DNA from: Gammaproteobacteria bacterium
GTDB lineage: Bacteria; Pseudomonadota; Gammaproteobacteria; HK1
Direction of reading: 5' to 3'
Assembly (NCBI GenBank): GCA_012103455.1
Contig: WLWT01000001.1
Coordinates: 2,280,001 to 2,344,000 of the forward strand
Length of the DNA: 64,000 bases
How positions within the stretch are numbered: the stretch's first letter is position 1; each line of letters opens with the position of its first letter. Shown piece after piece: positions 8,909-17,181 of this stretch. A program made the translations under genes and the position numbers. The notes under the pieces are model-generated. The model did no database searches. It worked only from the letters and a program-made list of their open reading frames with translations, and was not told where the DNA came from.

Positions 8909-9723
8909 CAGCCGCTCTTGTTCGCCGCTGGCTGGCCGCCGCCGATCTCCGCCTCGGTGAAATCGCCGCCTTGGTAAAGCTCGGGCAGCGAACCCGGATC
9001 GGTTGCCGGTTCGCGGGCGAGCACCGCCCCGGCATAATCTTCCGAATGATCTTGGGGCACATAACCCAAGCGGTGGGCATTGCTGTTATCCCACCATGAG
9101 CGCTTGTTGTTCGACGCACCGTAGACGATCTCGAATCGTAAATCCGGATGCTCCAGGCCAATGGTGATCAGTTGTGCGAGATCGCGGGGACTTATCCATA
9201 TGGCCAGCCGGCGTTTGTCCACCGGTGCATCGGCCACATTGCCGATGCGGATGCAAAGGATACGAAGACCGTATTTGTGGGCATATAAACTGCCGGCGGC
9301 CTCGCCGAACGCTTTGGATACGCCGTAGCGGCTGTCTGGGCGTACCGTCACGTCCACCGGGATGGTCTCATCGCGCCGGTAAAAACCCACGGCGTGATTG
9401 GAGCTAGCGAATATCACCCGTTCAACACCGGCCTGGCGCGCCGCCTCGTAGTGATGGTACATACCGATGATGTTGCGCTCCAAAATGCGTTGCCATTGGT
9501 GTTCGCGTGATTCGCCGCCTAGAGCGATGACGCCGTGCGCTTCTCGCATCAATGCGGTCATGGCATTGAGATCGGTGACGTCGGCGTTTATGAATGTTTC
9601 ACCGGCTACCCGATCGCTGATCGGACGTATATCGGCGAGCCGTAATCGATATTTGCCGCGCAATTCTTCGCGCAGCCGCGCACCCACGTCGCCGGCGGCG
9701 CCTGTAATCACTATTGTTTTCAT
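8908..9723 (-). CDS. NAD-dependent epimerase/dehydrogenase, uronate dehydrogenase-like
   Basis: 271 residues of an extended SDR. The NAD motif is TGAAGDVG at residues 7-14. FASSNHAVGFY provides the Ser, and RPDSRYGVSKAFGE the Tyr-Lys pair. VVYGASNNKRSWWDN is very close to the equivalent block of uronate dehydrogenase (hexuronate to aldarolactone, EC 1.1.1.203), as is the RIGNVADAPVDKRRLAIW block. The C-terminal 40 residues are less conserved. It may therefore oxidise a sugar acid, though the operon partners (amidase, HMG-CoA lyase) do not point to hexuronate catabolism. Confidence 0.8.
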   Translation of the reverse strand: MKTIVITGAAGDVGARLREELRGKYRLRLADIRPISDRVAGETFINADVTDLNAMTALMREAHGVIALGGESREHQWQRILERNIIGMYHHYEAARQAGVERVIFASSNHAVGFYRRDETIPVDVTVRPDSRYGVSKAFGEAAGSLYAHKYGLRILCIRIGNVADAPVDKRRLAIWISPRDLAQLITIGLEHPDLRFEIVYGASNNKRSWWDNSNAHRLGYVPQDHSEDYAGAVLAREPATDPGSLPELYQGGDFTEAEIGGGQPAANKSG

Positions 9724-9756
9724 TGCGATGAAATGCTCCGCTACGCCATCACACGC

Positions 9757-10707
9757 TTAGGCCAGCACGCGCTGGCGCGGTACGCCGCGTAGATGCCCGC
9801 CTACTCGGGCGCCAGGCAACGCGGCGATCGTGTCCGCCACGGCGAGTAGCCGTTCTATGTCTATGCCTGTGGTTATGCCCATATTCTCGAAGGTGAAGAC
9901 GAGATCCTCGGTGGCGGTGTTGCCGGTGGCCCCCGGCGCGAACGGACAGCCGCCAAGCCCCGCCGCCGCGGCGTCGAATACCCGCACGCCGGCGCCGTGG
10001 GCGGCGAGCGCGTTGGCCACACCTAACCCGAAGGTGTCGTGGCCGTGGAAGGCCCAAGCAACGGTTTCGCCAGTGCCGAATGTTGTTATGGCTTGTTCGA
10101 ACAGCGCGCCGACTTGGTCGGGAAAAGCGCGGCCGGTGGTGTCGCAGATACCGAACTCGAAGGCGCCGTCCGGCTCATCCCGCGCCAGTTCCATAACAGC
10201 GTCCAACCATGGCATCACCGCGGCGGCGTCGATACGGCCTGCGTAGGGACAGTCGAAAGCGGTGGCCACATTGACCCGTAGGCGAAAGCCGGGGGTACCC
10301 CGGTGGGTGTGGATCACTTGTTTCAGTTCCTCCACCGACTCGGCGACGCTTTTACGCACATTGGCCCGGTTATGGGTCTCGGATACCGAGAACACGTAGA
10401 CCAAATCGCTGACGCCCGCTGCGAGAGCGCGGGCGCCGCCGCGGGCGTTGGCGATGAGGGCGGGCAGGCGATAGTTCTTTGCCGGGCCCGATGTTGATGG
10501 GCCCAATGTTTGGTGAACTTCAGCCGTATCCGCTAACTGAGGCACGGCTTTGGGGCTGACGAATGAACCCGTCTCTACACGCTTGACACCAGCGTTCAAC
10601 AAAGCCCGCACGATCTCGGCTTTAGCCGGCGTCGGGATGTAGGGTTTGACGGATTGGAAGCCGTCACGGGGGGCCACATCGACGATTTCTACGGCATTGT
10701 TATCCAC
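9757..10707 (-). CDS. mvaB: Hydroxymethylglutaryl-CoA lyase
   Basis: 316 residues. APRDGFQSVKPYIPT is the N-terminal active-site strand of the HMG-CoA lyase/DRE-TIM family, and GAGVRVFDAAAAGLGGCPFA followed by PGATGNTATEDLVF is the signature cysteine loop (GLGGCP). The enzyme cleaves HMG-CoA to acetoacetate and acetyl-CoA, the last step of leucine degradation, although relatives cleave other 3-hydroxy-3-methylacyl-CoAs. It sits 33 nt upstream of the epimerase-like gene and 38 nt downstream of the amidase gene on the same strand. Confidence 0.88.
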   Translation of the reverse strand: MDNNAVEIVDVAPRDGFQSVKPYIPTPAKAEIVRALLNAGVKRVETGSFVSPKAVPQLADTAEVHQTLGPSTSGPAKNYRLPALIANARGGARALAAGVSDLVYVFSVSETHNRANVRKSVAESVEELKQVIHTHRGTPGFRLRVNVATAFDCPYAGRIDAAAVMPWLDAVMELARDEPDGAFEFGICDTTGRAFPDQVGALFEQAITTFGTGETVAWAFHGHDTFGLGVANALAAHGAGVRVFDAAAAGLGGCPFAPGATGNTATEDLVFTFENMGITTGIDIERLLAVADTIAALPGARVGGHLRGVPRQRVLA

Positions 10708-10745
10708 GAGATTTATTCACCACCCTATTTATTCACCCTGCGAAG

Positions 10746-12029
10746 TCAACCACCGAGTGCGGCCGTAAGCGCCAGCCCATGGGCCAACAAATGCCGATCG
10801 CGCCGGCGTTTGGCGCAGACTTGAAGGCCGATGGGTAATCCTGCCGCCGAAGTGTACAGCGGTAGCGTCAACGCCGGCATGTGCAAGGTGGTCCAGGCCA
10901 TGTTGAAGGTGGCGGGGCCCGTGCTGCCTAAGCCGGCCGGCGCCGCGCCCGGTGCGGGCAAGGTGATGAGTACATCGAGCCTGTCCATGCGTTCATCCAT
11001 GGCGAGGCGGGCCTGCTCCAGGCGTGCTTGAGCGGTGATATAGGTCTCGTAGTCGCCCTCTAGGCCATCGCGCATGCGTCCATCGCGTAAATCGCTGCTG
11101 AGCGCGTCCTCGGCATATAACCGCTCGTGGGCCAAGGTGCGGGCGAATTCGAAGCCGGATACGGTGCGGTTGTGCGTCTCTAGATCCACAAAAAAAGGAT
11201 CATCGTCGAACTCGATGATTTCGGCGCCGCCGGCGCGCAAGACCCTGGCCGCATCGTGCAAATGAGTTCGGGCATCCGCATCCGCCTGCTGCCACCACGG
11301 CGAACGGCTAAGGCCTATACGCATTCGCTCTATAGGTGGCGGCGACAGGGGCGCGTGGCTGTCGCCCAATAAGGCGGCGCGGGCGAGCACCAGATCGTCG
11401 ATATGGCGGGCGAAGAGGCCAGCGGTATCGAAGCTCGGTGTGTTGGCTAACATGCCGGAGGTATTCAAATCCCCATAAGTGGGTTTATAACCCACCGCGC
11501 CACAGTAAGCTGCGGGACGGATAACGGAGCCGGTGGTTTGGGAACCGAGCGCGAGCGCTACGAACCCGGCGGCCACCGCTGCCGCTGAACCGCTGGAGGA
11601 CCCGCCCGGTGTGTGGGCGGCGTTCCAGGGGTTGGTAGTGGGGCCGGGACAGCGGTGGGCGAATTCCGTGGTGACGGTTTTGCCGAGCAGCAAGCCGCCC
11701 TGGATTCTGAGCGCTGCAACTAGCGCGGCATCGCGGGGCGGCTGCGCGCCCGCATGGATGGCGCTGCCGTAGGCGGTAGGCATGTCATGGGTGTCGTAGT
11801 TGTCCTTGACGGCGAATATCAGTCCGCGGTAGGGCTGTGCCGGTCCTGCATCCAAGGCTTTTGCACGGCGCAGGGCTTTGGCGGTATCTATGTATTCGAA
11901 TGCCCGCACTTGAGTATCCCGCTCGGCGATGCGTTCGATCATCTGCTGTGCGAGCCGGTACACGCTGGTGCGCCCATTAGCCACCGCGGCTAGTTGCTGG
12001 CGCAGGGTGCTGTGTGGACCTACAGTCAC
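10746..12029 (-). CDS. Amidase signature family hydrolase
   Basis: 427 residues. The Ser-cisSer-Lys triad is visible: Lys in FAVKDNYDTHDMP, the cis-Ser in GGSSSGSAAAVAAG, and the nucleophile Ser in GSQTTGSVIRPAAYCG. It is cytosolic, with no signal peptide. It hydrolyses a small amide to acid and ammonia; GatA is unlikely because no gatB/gatC is adjacent. Its start is 4 nt after the GST stop, consistent with one operon. Confidence 0.88.
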   Translation of the reverse strand: MTVGPHSTLRQQLAAVANGRTSVYRLAQQMIERIAERDTQVRAFEYIDTAKALRRAKALDAGPAQPYRGLIFAVKDNYDTHDMPTAYGSAIHAGAQPPRDAALVAALRIQGGLLLGKTVTTEFAHRCPGPTTNPWNAAHTPGGSSSGSAAAVAAGFVALALGSQTTGSVIRPAAYCGAVGYKPTYGDLNTSGMLANTPSFDTAGLFARHIDDLVLARAALLGDSHAPLSPPPIERMRIGLSRSPWWQQADADARTHLHDAARVLRAGGAEIIEFDDDPFFVDLETHNRTVSGFEFARTLAHERLYAEDALSSDLRDGRMRDGLEGDYETYITAQARLEQARLAMDERMDRLDVLITLPAPGAAPAGLGSTGPATFNMAWTTLHMPALTLPLYTSAAGLPIGLQVCAKRRRDRHLLAHGLALTAALGG

Positions 12030-12033
12030 GTTT

Positions 12034-12642
12034 TTAGCCCTCCTGGTCGAGCGTGCAGTGGGGCCGCTCGAACAAACGGTGTAGATAAACGCTCAAAGCG
12101 GGATAAGGGGCTAGATGTTGCATACGGCGGGCCCAGTTGACGGTCCAACCCGTCACTATGTCGGTGACGCTAAAGCGCTCTGCCACCAAGTACGGCGACT
12201 GTTCCAAGTGCGCTGCCAGCACGCGAAGACCTGTGTGCAGCTCTTCGTTGTTGCGCGCCACCACTGCCGGCACCCGCTTATCTTCGGGGTACATGGATAG
12301 GTGCTTGGCATTGCTCCAAAGATAAGCGTCCAATTCGCTCAGCACGAACGAGATCCACTGATCTTGCAGGCCGCGCTCCCTACTGCCGGCGGCAAACGAT
12401 AGGCGCGCAGCGGGGTTCAGATCACACAGGTGGGTGCAGATGGCCGCTGATTCGAACAGCGCCTGGCCGTCTATAACGATGGCCGGCAGCTTTGCCATGG
12501 GATTGAGTGCGCGCAGCGTATCGCTGCCGATCATCGATCCGTCATCGACGAATGCAAAAGGTAGGCCGAGTTCCAGAAGGGTCCATTGCGGGCGCGCGGA
12601 GCGGGTTTTGCCAACGCCGTATAGGGTAATCTTACGAGTCAT
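12034..12642 (-). CDS. Glutathione S-transferase family protein
   Basis: 202 residues with an N-terminal thioredoxin-like domain (KITLYGVGKTRSARPQWTLLE, then MAKLPAIVIDGQALFESAAI, where the cis-Pro and the Glu-Ser pair bind glutathione) and an all-helical C-terminal half. It is first in the operon leading through amidase and HMG-CoA lyase. A 14-bp perfect inverted repeat ends 4 nt before its start codon, where it could hide or bind the translation start region. Confidence 0.85.
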   Translation of the reverse strand: MTRKITLYGVGKTRSARPQWTLLELGLPFAFVDDGSMIGSDTLRALNPMAKLPAIVIDGQALFESAAICTHLCDLNPAARLSFAAGSRERGLQDQWISFVLSELDAYLWSNAKHLSMYPEDKRVPAVVARNNEELHTGLRVLAAHLEQSPYLVAERFSVTDIVTGWTVNWARRMQHLAPYPALSVYLHRLFERPHCTLDQEG

Positions 12643-12645
12643 CTG

Positions 12646-12681
12646 TCAACTGTGCCGCGGGTGTAATCGCGGCACAGTTGA
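12646..12681. promoter_or_regulatory. 14-bp perfect inverted repeat at the GST start
   Basis: TCAACTGTGCCGCG (12646-12659) pairs exactly with CGCGGCACAGTTGA (12668-12681) across an 8-nt loop. It sits directly upstream of the GST start codon (minus strand) and 66 bp past the DUF547 stop. It may be an operator, an RNA hairpin that controls GST translation, or a terminator for the DUF547 gene. No T-run follows, which favours the first two. Confidence 0.6.
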
Positions 12682-12747
12682 ATCGAATTCGCCGCCCGAT
12701 GCAATGGCCCCCGATGTCATAGCTATGATGCGAAAGCGCCTATAGGA

Positions 12748-13519
12748 CTATCGGGGCTGCCCGTTCACGGTCCAATCGTAATCGATGAATTTTACCTTGT
12801 AGTCCGCCGGGATCGGCCTCGCCCTGTACCGATTCACGTAAGCGATAAGAGAGGGACTCTCGGCCAGGAAATCTTCCGGGAAGAAATCGAATATTTCGGT
12901 TAACCACACGAGCCGGCGGCTATCGTCAACCCGCACGTTGCGCTCTTCATTTAGAAACTTGCGGGTTTCCGCTTCGAGCTGTGTTGCCAACGTGGCGGCG
13001 TCGAACGGCACCTGCGGCAGGCGTGGACAGCCCACCGACATGCAGTTCAAGGCGAAATGCACACGCGGTTCGCCCAGCTTTCGAATGATGTCGTTCTCAT
13101 AGCTATAAAGGGTCATCTCTTGATTGCCGATGGCATGATCCTTGATACCGAAGAACCAGAACTTCTTGAGTCCACCTAAGGACTCGGGGATCCCTTCATC
13201 CAATATCGCTTTCATGGATAGAGCGTTGTAGGAATTCAGGTAGTGGGCCAAGCGGGTATGTTCATCCGGGAACAGTTGCGGCGTTGCCATGGGGGAATGC
13301 TCGGCGATAAATGCGATGTATTGGTCCAAGTCCGAAGAGTCTTTGGCCAGCGCGCGAAAATCGACGCGCCCTTGAGTATCCACGTAGGCGGCCAACACCC
13401 TGGTAGGCGGCCAACACCCTGGCCCAGGCTTCGAGCGCTTGCTGCGCTGGCGTTTGCTCGGCGAATGATGTCGCAGTGGCGCACAGCAGAGCTGAGCAGG
13501 CGAATAGCTGTCTGAACAT
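12748..13519 (-). pseudogene. DUF547 periplasmic protein, frameshifted by a 19-bp duplication
   Basis: The 3' frame (12748-13398) encodes a clear DUF547 domain: RLAHYLNSYNALSMKAILD, KFWFFGIKDHAIGNQ, VHFALNCMSVGCPRLP. The 5' part, from the ATG at 13517-13519, lies in another frame and encodes a signal peptide (MFRQLFACSALLCATATSFA) and QQALEAWARVLAAY. The two frames meet in a 19-bp tandem duplication (13384-13421). Removing one copy joins ...WARVLAAY to VDTQGRVDF in frame. AGAGGTGCCC precedes the ATG as ribosome binding site. The gene is probably inactive unless the duplication is a sequencing or assembly artefact. Confidence 0.85.
13384..13421. repeat. 19-bp tandem duplication inside the DUF547 gene
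   Basis: GTAGGCGGCCAACACCCTG occurs twice without spacer, at 13384-13402 and 13403-13421. Because 19 is not a multiple of three it shifts the reading frame. Confidence 0.95.
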
Positions 13520-13673
13520 GGGCACCTCTACCTAATGCCATTCATGGCAGCATACGAAGCGGTGTCCGGTCCGACAGGAAGGGCTTGGCTGGAGTTCCAA
13601 CGGAACCTGAGGTTCGCCCCCATGGTCGTAGTTCGAAGCGTAAAGGGGTTGGCCTGGCGGGTGGGAGACGTTC

Positions 13674-15071
13674 GTGTCAAATGAAGCCATCATGAGCGCA
13701 CGCGAGGTGCGCGAGTGGCGTCCAGAGGCGCCGCAATCATCCAGAACGGGCGCCCTGCGCGCCGCTCACGAAGCTATGTGCGGTGCCGGATGTGGCGGGT
13801 CCGATCAGCAGATGGGGCAACGCTGGCCTATAGGCTGCGTGGCGCTCGAGATCACCCAGCGCTGCAATCTCGATTGCACCGCCTGTTATCTCTCCGAGCA
13901 CTCCGAGGCGGTGCGCGATCTGCCTGTGGACGAGATATATAAGCGCATCGACCGTATCTTCGAGTACTACGGCGCCAAAACCGATGTCCAAGTGACCGGT
14001 GGCGATCCGACGCTGCGCAACCATGACGAACTCGTTGCCATCGTGCGCCGCATTGTCGAGCGGGGCCTGCGGCCCACGCTGATGACCAACGGTATCAAAG
14101 CGAGCGCCGAGCTGTTGGGGCGCTTGGCGCAGGCCGGCTTGGTCGATGTCGCGTTTCATGTGGACACCACCCAGGAGCGCAAAGGTTACCACTGTGAGAG
14201 GGATCTGAATCCGTTGCGCAAAGCGTATATGGACAACGCGCGGGCGGCCGGCTTGTCGGTCATGTTCAATACCACTTTGCATGAAGGTAATTTTCACGAA
14301 GTCCCGGATCTGGTCCGTTTCTTCAGGGAAAACGCCGATTGCGTGCGCACGGCGGCGTTTCAGTTGTTGGCCGATACCGGGCGCGGGGTTTGGCGCAGCC
14401 GCGGTGAGGCCATCACCATGGCATCGGCCATCGCCAAGATCGAACAAGGCGCGGGCACGCGGATCGGATTTGATGTTTCCCGCATCGGTCATCCGGCGTG
14501 TACGCAGTACGGACTGACACTGTGTGCCGGCCAAGACACCATCAATCTTTTTGATGAGCCCGAGTTCATCGCCCGGCTACAGGCGGCCAGCGCGGACTTG
14601 GTGCTTGAACGCAACGCTCCATTGGTGACATTAGGCCGTGCTTGGCGCTGGGCGCTGAGCCATCCCGGCATCGCGCTTAGCGCCGTCGCTTGGTTAGGAC
14701 GCAAACTCCCCAAGGTAGCCGCGGCGTGGCTCAAGCATCCTGGCACATTGTCAACATTGTCTTTCACTGTGCACGACTTCATGGACGCGGCGGCCCTCGA
14801 GCGCGAGCGTATCTGCGCCTGCGTCTTTAAAGTGATGACGGCTGAGGGGCCTGTGTCCATGTGTCTGCACAACGCCAAACGCGATGCCTACATCTTGCAG
14901 CCGCTGCCTATGGGCGAAGCGGTATGGGATCCCTTGGCTGGGCGTGCGGTGGCGCAAGTGCAGTTGCGTCCACCGCCGCAGCCGGCAGCGCATCCGCTGA
15001 AGCGGGTCAAAGGACGCACGCGGCAGCAGTTGTTGGCGCAGCGTCGGGCGACTAAAGAGGCGCGGCTCTAG
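13674..15071 (+). CDS. Radical SAM protein, uncharacterised
   Basis: 465 residues from the GTG at 13674 (GGGAGA a few bases upstream). ALEITQRCNLDCTACYLSEH holds the CxxxCxxC cluster that binds the SAM-cleaving 4Fe-4S centre, at about residues 63-70; VQVTGGDPTLRNHDEL is the GGE-like motif and LRPTLMTNG the next strand. The C-terminal half has extra cysteines (CTQYGLTLCAGQ, ERICACVFKV, VSMCLHNAK) that may bind auxiliary clusters in a SPASM-like manner. Substrate unknown. It is followed at 21 nt by a small membrane protein and then by a Rieske oxygenase, all on one strand. Confidence 0.85.
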   Translation: MSNEAIMSAREVREWRPEAPQSSRTGALRAAHEAMCGAGCGGSDQQMGQRWPIGCVALEITQRCNLDCTACYLSEHSEAVRDLPVDEIYKRIDRIFEYYGAKTDVQVTGGDPTLRNHDELVAIVRRIVERGLRPTLMTNGIKASAELLGRLAQAGLVDVAFHVDTTQERKGYHCERDLNPLRKAYMDNARAAGLSVMFNTTLHEGNFHEVPDLVRFFRENADCVRTAAFQLLADTGRGVWRSRGEAITMASAIAKIEQGAGTRIGFDVSRIGHPACTQYGLTLCAGQDTINLFDEPEFIARLQAASADLVLERNAPLVTLGRAWRWALSHPGIALSAVAWLGRKLPKVAAAWLKHPGTLSTLSFTVHDFMDAAALERERICACVFKVMTAEGPVSMCLHNAKRDAYILQPLPMGEAVWDPLAGRAVAQVQLRPPPQPAAHPLKRVKGRTRQQLLAQRRATKEARL

Positions 15072-15092
15072 TCGTTAACCGAACCGGTTCTC

Positions 15093-15419
15093 TTGAAGCA
15101 GATTGCGCCGTCTCGCCAGCGTCTACAATCTAGTGCTTGCGGTGATTCAGCGGCTACGCCGTTGAAATGGAAAGCATGGCTGGGGTTGGCGCTGGTTTAT
15201 GTTTCCTTGTTGACCGGTATCTATAGCTTGTGGGCGATGGTCTTGATCGCTTGGGTGATCGGTGATCTGCGCGCCCGGGAGACGTGGTTTTTAGAGACGG
15301 TGCCACGTGCCACCCACCCCGTGACTTACTGGGCGCTGCTGCTCAGTTGGACAGCGTTCAGCATTCTTTTGCTCGCGTTTGATGTGATGGTTCTCTGGGG
15401 TGGCCAATGGTGGCGATAG
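15093..15419 (+). CDS. Small two-helix membrane protein
   Basis: Up to 108 residues from the TTG at 15093; an ATG at 15168 in the same frame would give a shorter protein. Two hydrophobic segments are seen, about residues 28-55 (WLGLALVYVSLLTGIYSLWA) and 80-104 (WALLLSWTAFSILLLAFDVM), with a charged loop between. Placed between a radical SAM gene and a Rieske oxygenase gene, it could be a membrane anchor for the pathway. No family recognised. Confidence 0.65.
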   Translation: MKQIAPSRQRLQSSACGDSAATPLKWKAWLGLALVYVSLLTGIYSLWAMVLIAWVIGDLRARETWFLETVPRATHPVTYWALLLSWTAFSILLLAFDVMVLWGGQWWR

Positions 15420-15432
15420 AGGAGGATGGCCA

Positions 15433-16581
15433 GTGAATGACGAGCAATTGGCCAAGGCCATGGCCGTGCCTTTGGGTGAAGCGCATTCGCTGCCATTTTT
15501 CGTTTATCGCGATGCCGAGCACTACCGCCGGGAAATGACGCGGGTGTTGCACGATGATTGGGTGTTTGTCTGTGCGGGGGCGGAAATCGCCGCTCCTGGC
15601 GATTATTTCGCTTTGCACTTGGGCGGCGAACCGCTCGTTGTGCTGCGTGGACGCGATGGGCAGGTGCGGGCTCTGTCGAATGTTTGTAGACACCGGGGCA
15701 CGCAACTACTTGAAGATGGATTTGGCCGCATTGAGGGCAATATCGTCTGCCCTTATCACGCCTGGGCCTATGAGGATGACGGCGCGCTTAAAGCAGTGCC
15801 TTTGGCCAGTGACATCAAGGTAGAGCGGCAGCGGCACAAACTTTCCGTCTTTGCCGTGAGCGATTGGCATGGCCTGCTATTCGTGCACTTGGGCAAGGCG
15901 CCACAGCCGCTTCATGAACGCTTGGCGGGCATCGACCGTTACCTTGAAATATTCGAACTAAGCCGTTTTGACAAAGCGTTTTCGGGACCCATCGAATATT
16001 GGGATGCCAATTGGAAGCTGGTCATGGAAAACGCCATGGAGAGCTATCACCTTTTCAAAGTGCACGCGCAGACGCTGGAAACGTTGACTCCCACGCGGGA
16101 TGCTTATTACGTTGCCGGTAATGCCTTATGGACGTTGACCGGTGGTAGAACTGTAGTGGATAAGAGTGGGTTGAGCGGTCTGCTGAGCGGCGGTTACCCT
16201 GAAGCTTTTGATCACTATCTGCTGATCTCCCTGCCGCCGTCTTTCGTCGGCGTGTTAGGTTACGACACATTGGGTTGGCTCGCGGCTTATCCCACCGGCC
16301 CGCAAAGCGCCATGATCCGCTCGGGCGGTATCACCGACGATTTGAGCCATTTCGAAAACAGTGAGGCACGCGCTTTCACGGAAGCGTTTTTTGCCGAGGA
16401 CAAAGATCTCTGCGAGCGGGTCCAGGCTGGGATGTCGGCGCAATTGACCGGTGGTGGTCAGTTGGTCGATATGGAGCGGGTGGTGGTGGATTTCCATAAC
16501 TATTTGGCCCACCGGATGTTCGGCGTTGCGCCTAGGCCGCGCATCGAGTTGCCTGACGCTGGGCGCTTTTTGCTAGGGTAG
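15433..16581 (+). CDS. Rieske (2Fe-2S) oxygenase, single-subunit type
   Basis: 382 residues from the GTG at 15433, preceded by GAGGAGGA; an ATG at 15400 overlaps the upstream gene and lacks a good site. Rieske ligands are CRHRG and CPYHAWAYED. The catalytic iron His pair is in MENAMESYHLFKVH after the conserved NWKLV. It has no beta-subunit gene, so it is probably a homotrimer of the type that demethylates or hydroxylates carnitine-, sterol- or aromatic-like substrates. The radical SAM neighbour suggests a biosynthetic rather than a degradative role; this is inference. Confidence 0.88.
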   Translation: MNDEQLAKAMAVPLGEAHSLPFFVYRDAEHYRREMTRVLHDDWVFVCAGAEIAAPGDYFALHLGGEPLVVLRGRDGQVRALSNVCRHRGTQLLEDGFGRIEGNIVCPYHAWAYEDDGALKAVPLASDIKVERQRHKLSVFAVSDWHGLLFVHLGKAPQPLHERLAGIDRYLEIFELSRFDKAFSGPIEYWDANWKLVMENAMESYHLFKVHAQTLETLTPTRDAYYVAGNALWTLTGGRTVVDKSGLSGLLSGGYPEAFDHYLLISLPPSFVGVLGYDTLGWLAAYPTGPQSAMIRSGGITDDLSHFENSEARAFTEAFFAEDKDLCERVQAGMSAQLTGGGQLVDMERVVVDFHNYLAHRMFGVAPRPRIELPDAGRFLLG

Positions 16582-16701
16582 CGAATATCATCCAGCATCG
16601 GGTCAATCTCGACGGTCAACGGCTCGGTAGAGCATTTCAGAGAATGAGAAGATATAAACCGCCGAACAGGAAGCCTTATTTGTTTAAGGTTAAAGCCGGT
16701 C

Positions 16702-17141
16702 CTAGAGTCCGAGGAGCTTCTGCTTAGCGGCAGCGAATTCTTCATCCGTGAGCGCCCCTTGCTCGTGTAGCTCAGAGATCTGCTTAAGCCTCGCGTTCAA
16801 ATCGATGCTGTCCTGGGTCGTAGCCGATGTCCCGCAGCCCTTCTCTGTGTGGATCTTCTGGAGATGCAGCTTGCGTTCATTGGCCGCATTGACGGCCTTT
16901 TCTATGTTGGAGTACGTGGCGATTAGCGCTGGCCAGAACAGCAAGAGCGCCGCAGTGTTCGTCCCCGTAACACCCCTCTCGTCGCGCGCCTCCTGCTTGA
17001 ACTTCTCGGCATCCGCGATCTGCGCTTCGATTTGAGCGCAGGTGAGCTTTTCATCTCCAAGCTGGCGCTCCTCGACGACGTGTGGTGTCGCACACCCGGC
17101 CACGAATATGCCAAGAGTAATGGAAAAAATACTCGTTTCAT
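16702..17141 (-). pseudogene. SHOCT-domain lipoprotein with a 1-nt frameshift in a T-run
   Basis: The C-terminal 28 residues (LKQISELHEQGALTDEEFAA...) are a SHOCT domain. The natural start should be the ATG at 17139-17141, placed after GAGAAG. Its frame reads MKRVFF and then leaves the lipoprotein frame at a run of six T. With seven T it would read MKRVFFSITLGIFVAGC, a textbook lipobox signal. As it stands, only a GTG at 17178 opens the main frame, giving an odd 15-residue hydrophilic leader (158 residues in all). The deletion may be real, phase-variable or a sequencing error. Confidence 0.7.
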
Positions 17142-17181
17142 TCGTTTCTTCTCGATGCCATGGATTTCTATTTATCACCCC

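Noticed and set aside
13514..13530. GGGCACCTCTACCTAATGCC, similar to the MITE end
   Set aside because: There is no second end or core nearby; AGAGGTGCCC here is simply the ribosome binding site of the DUF547 gene.
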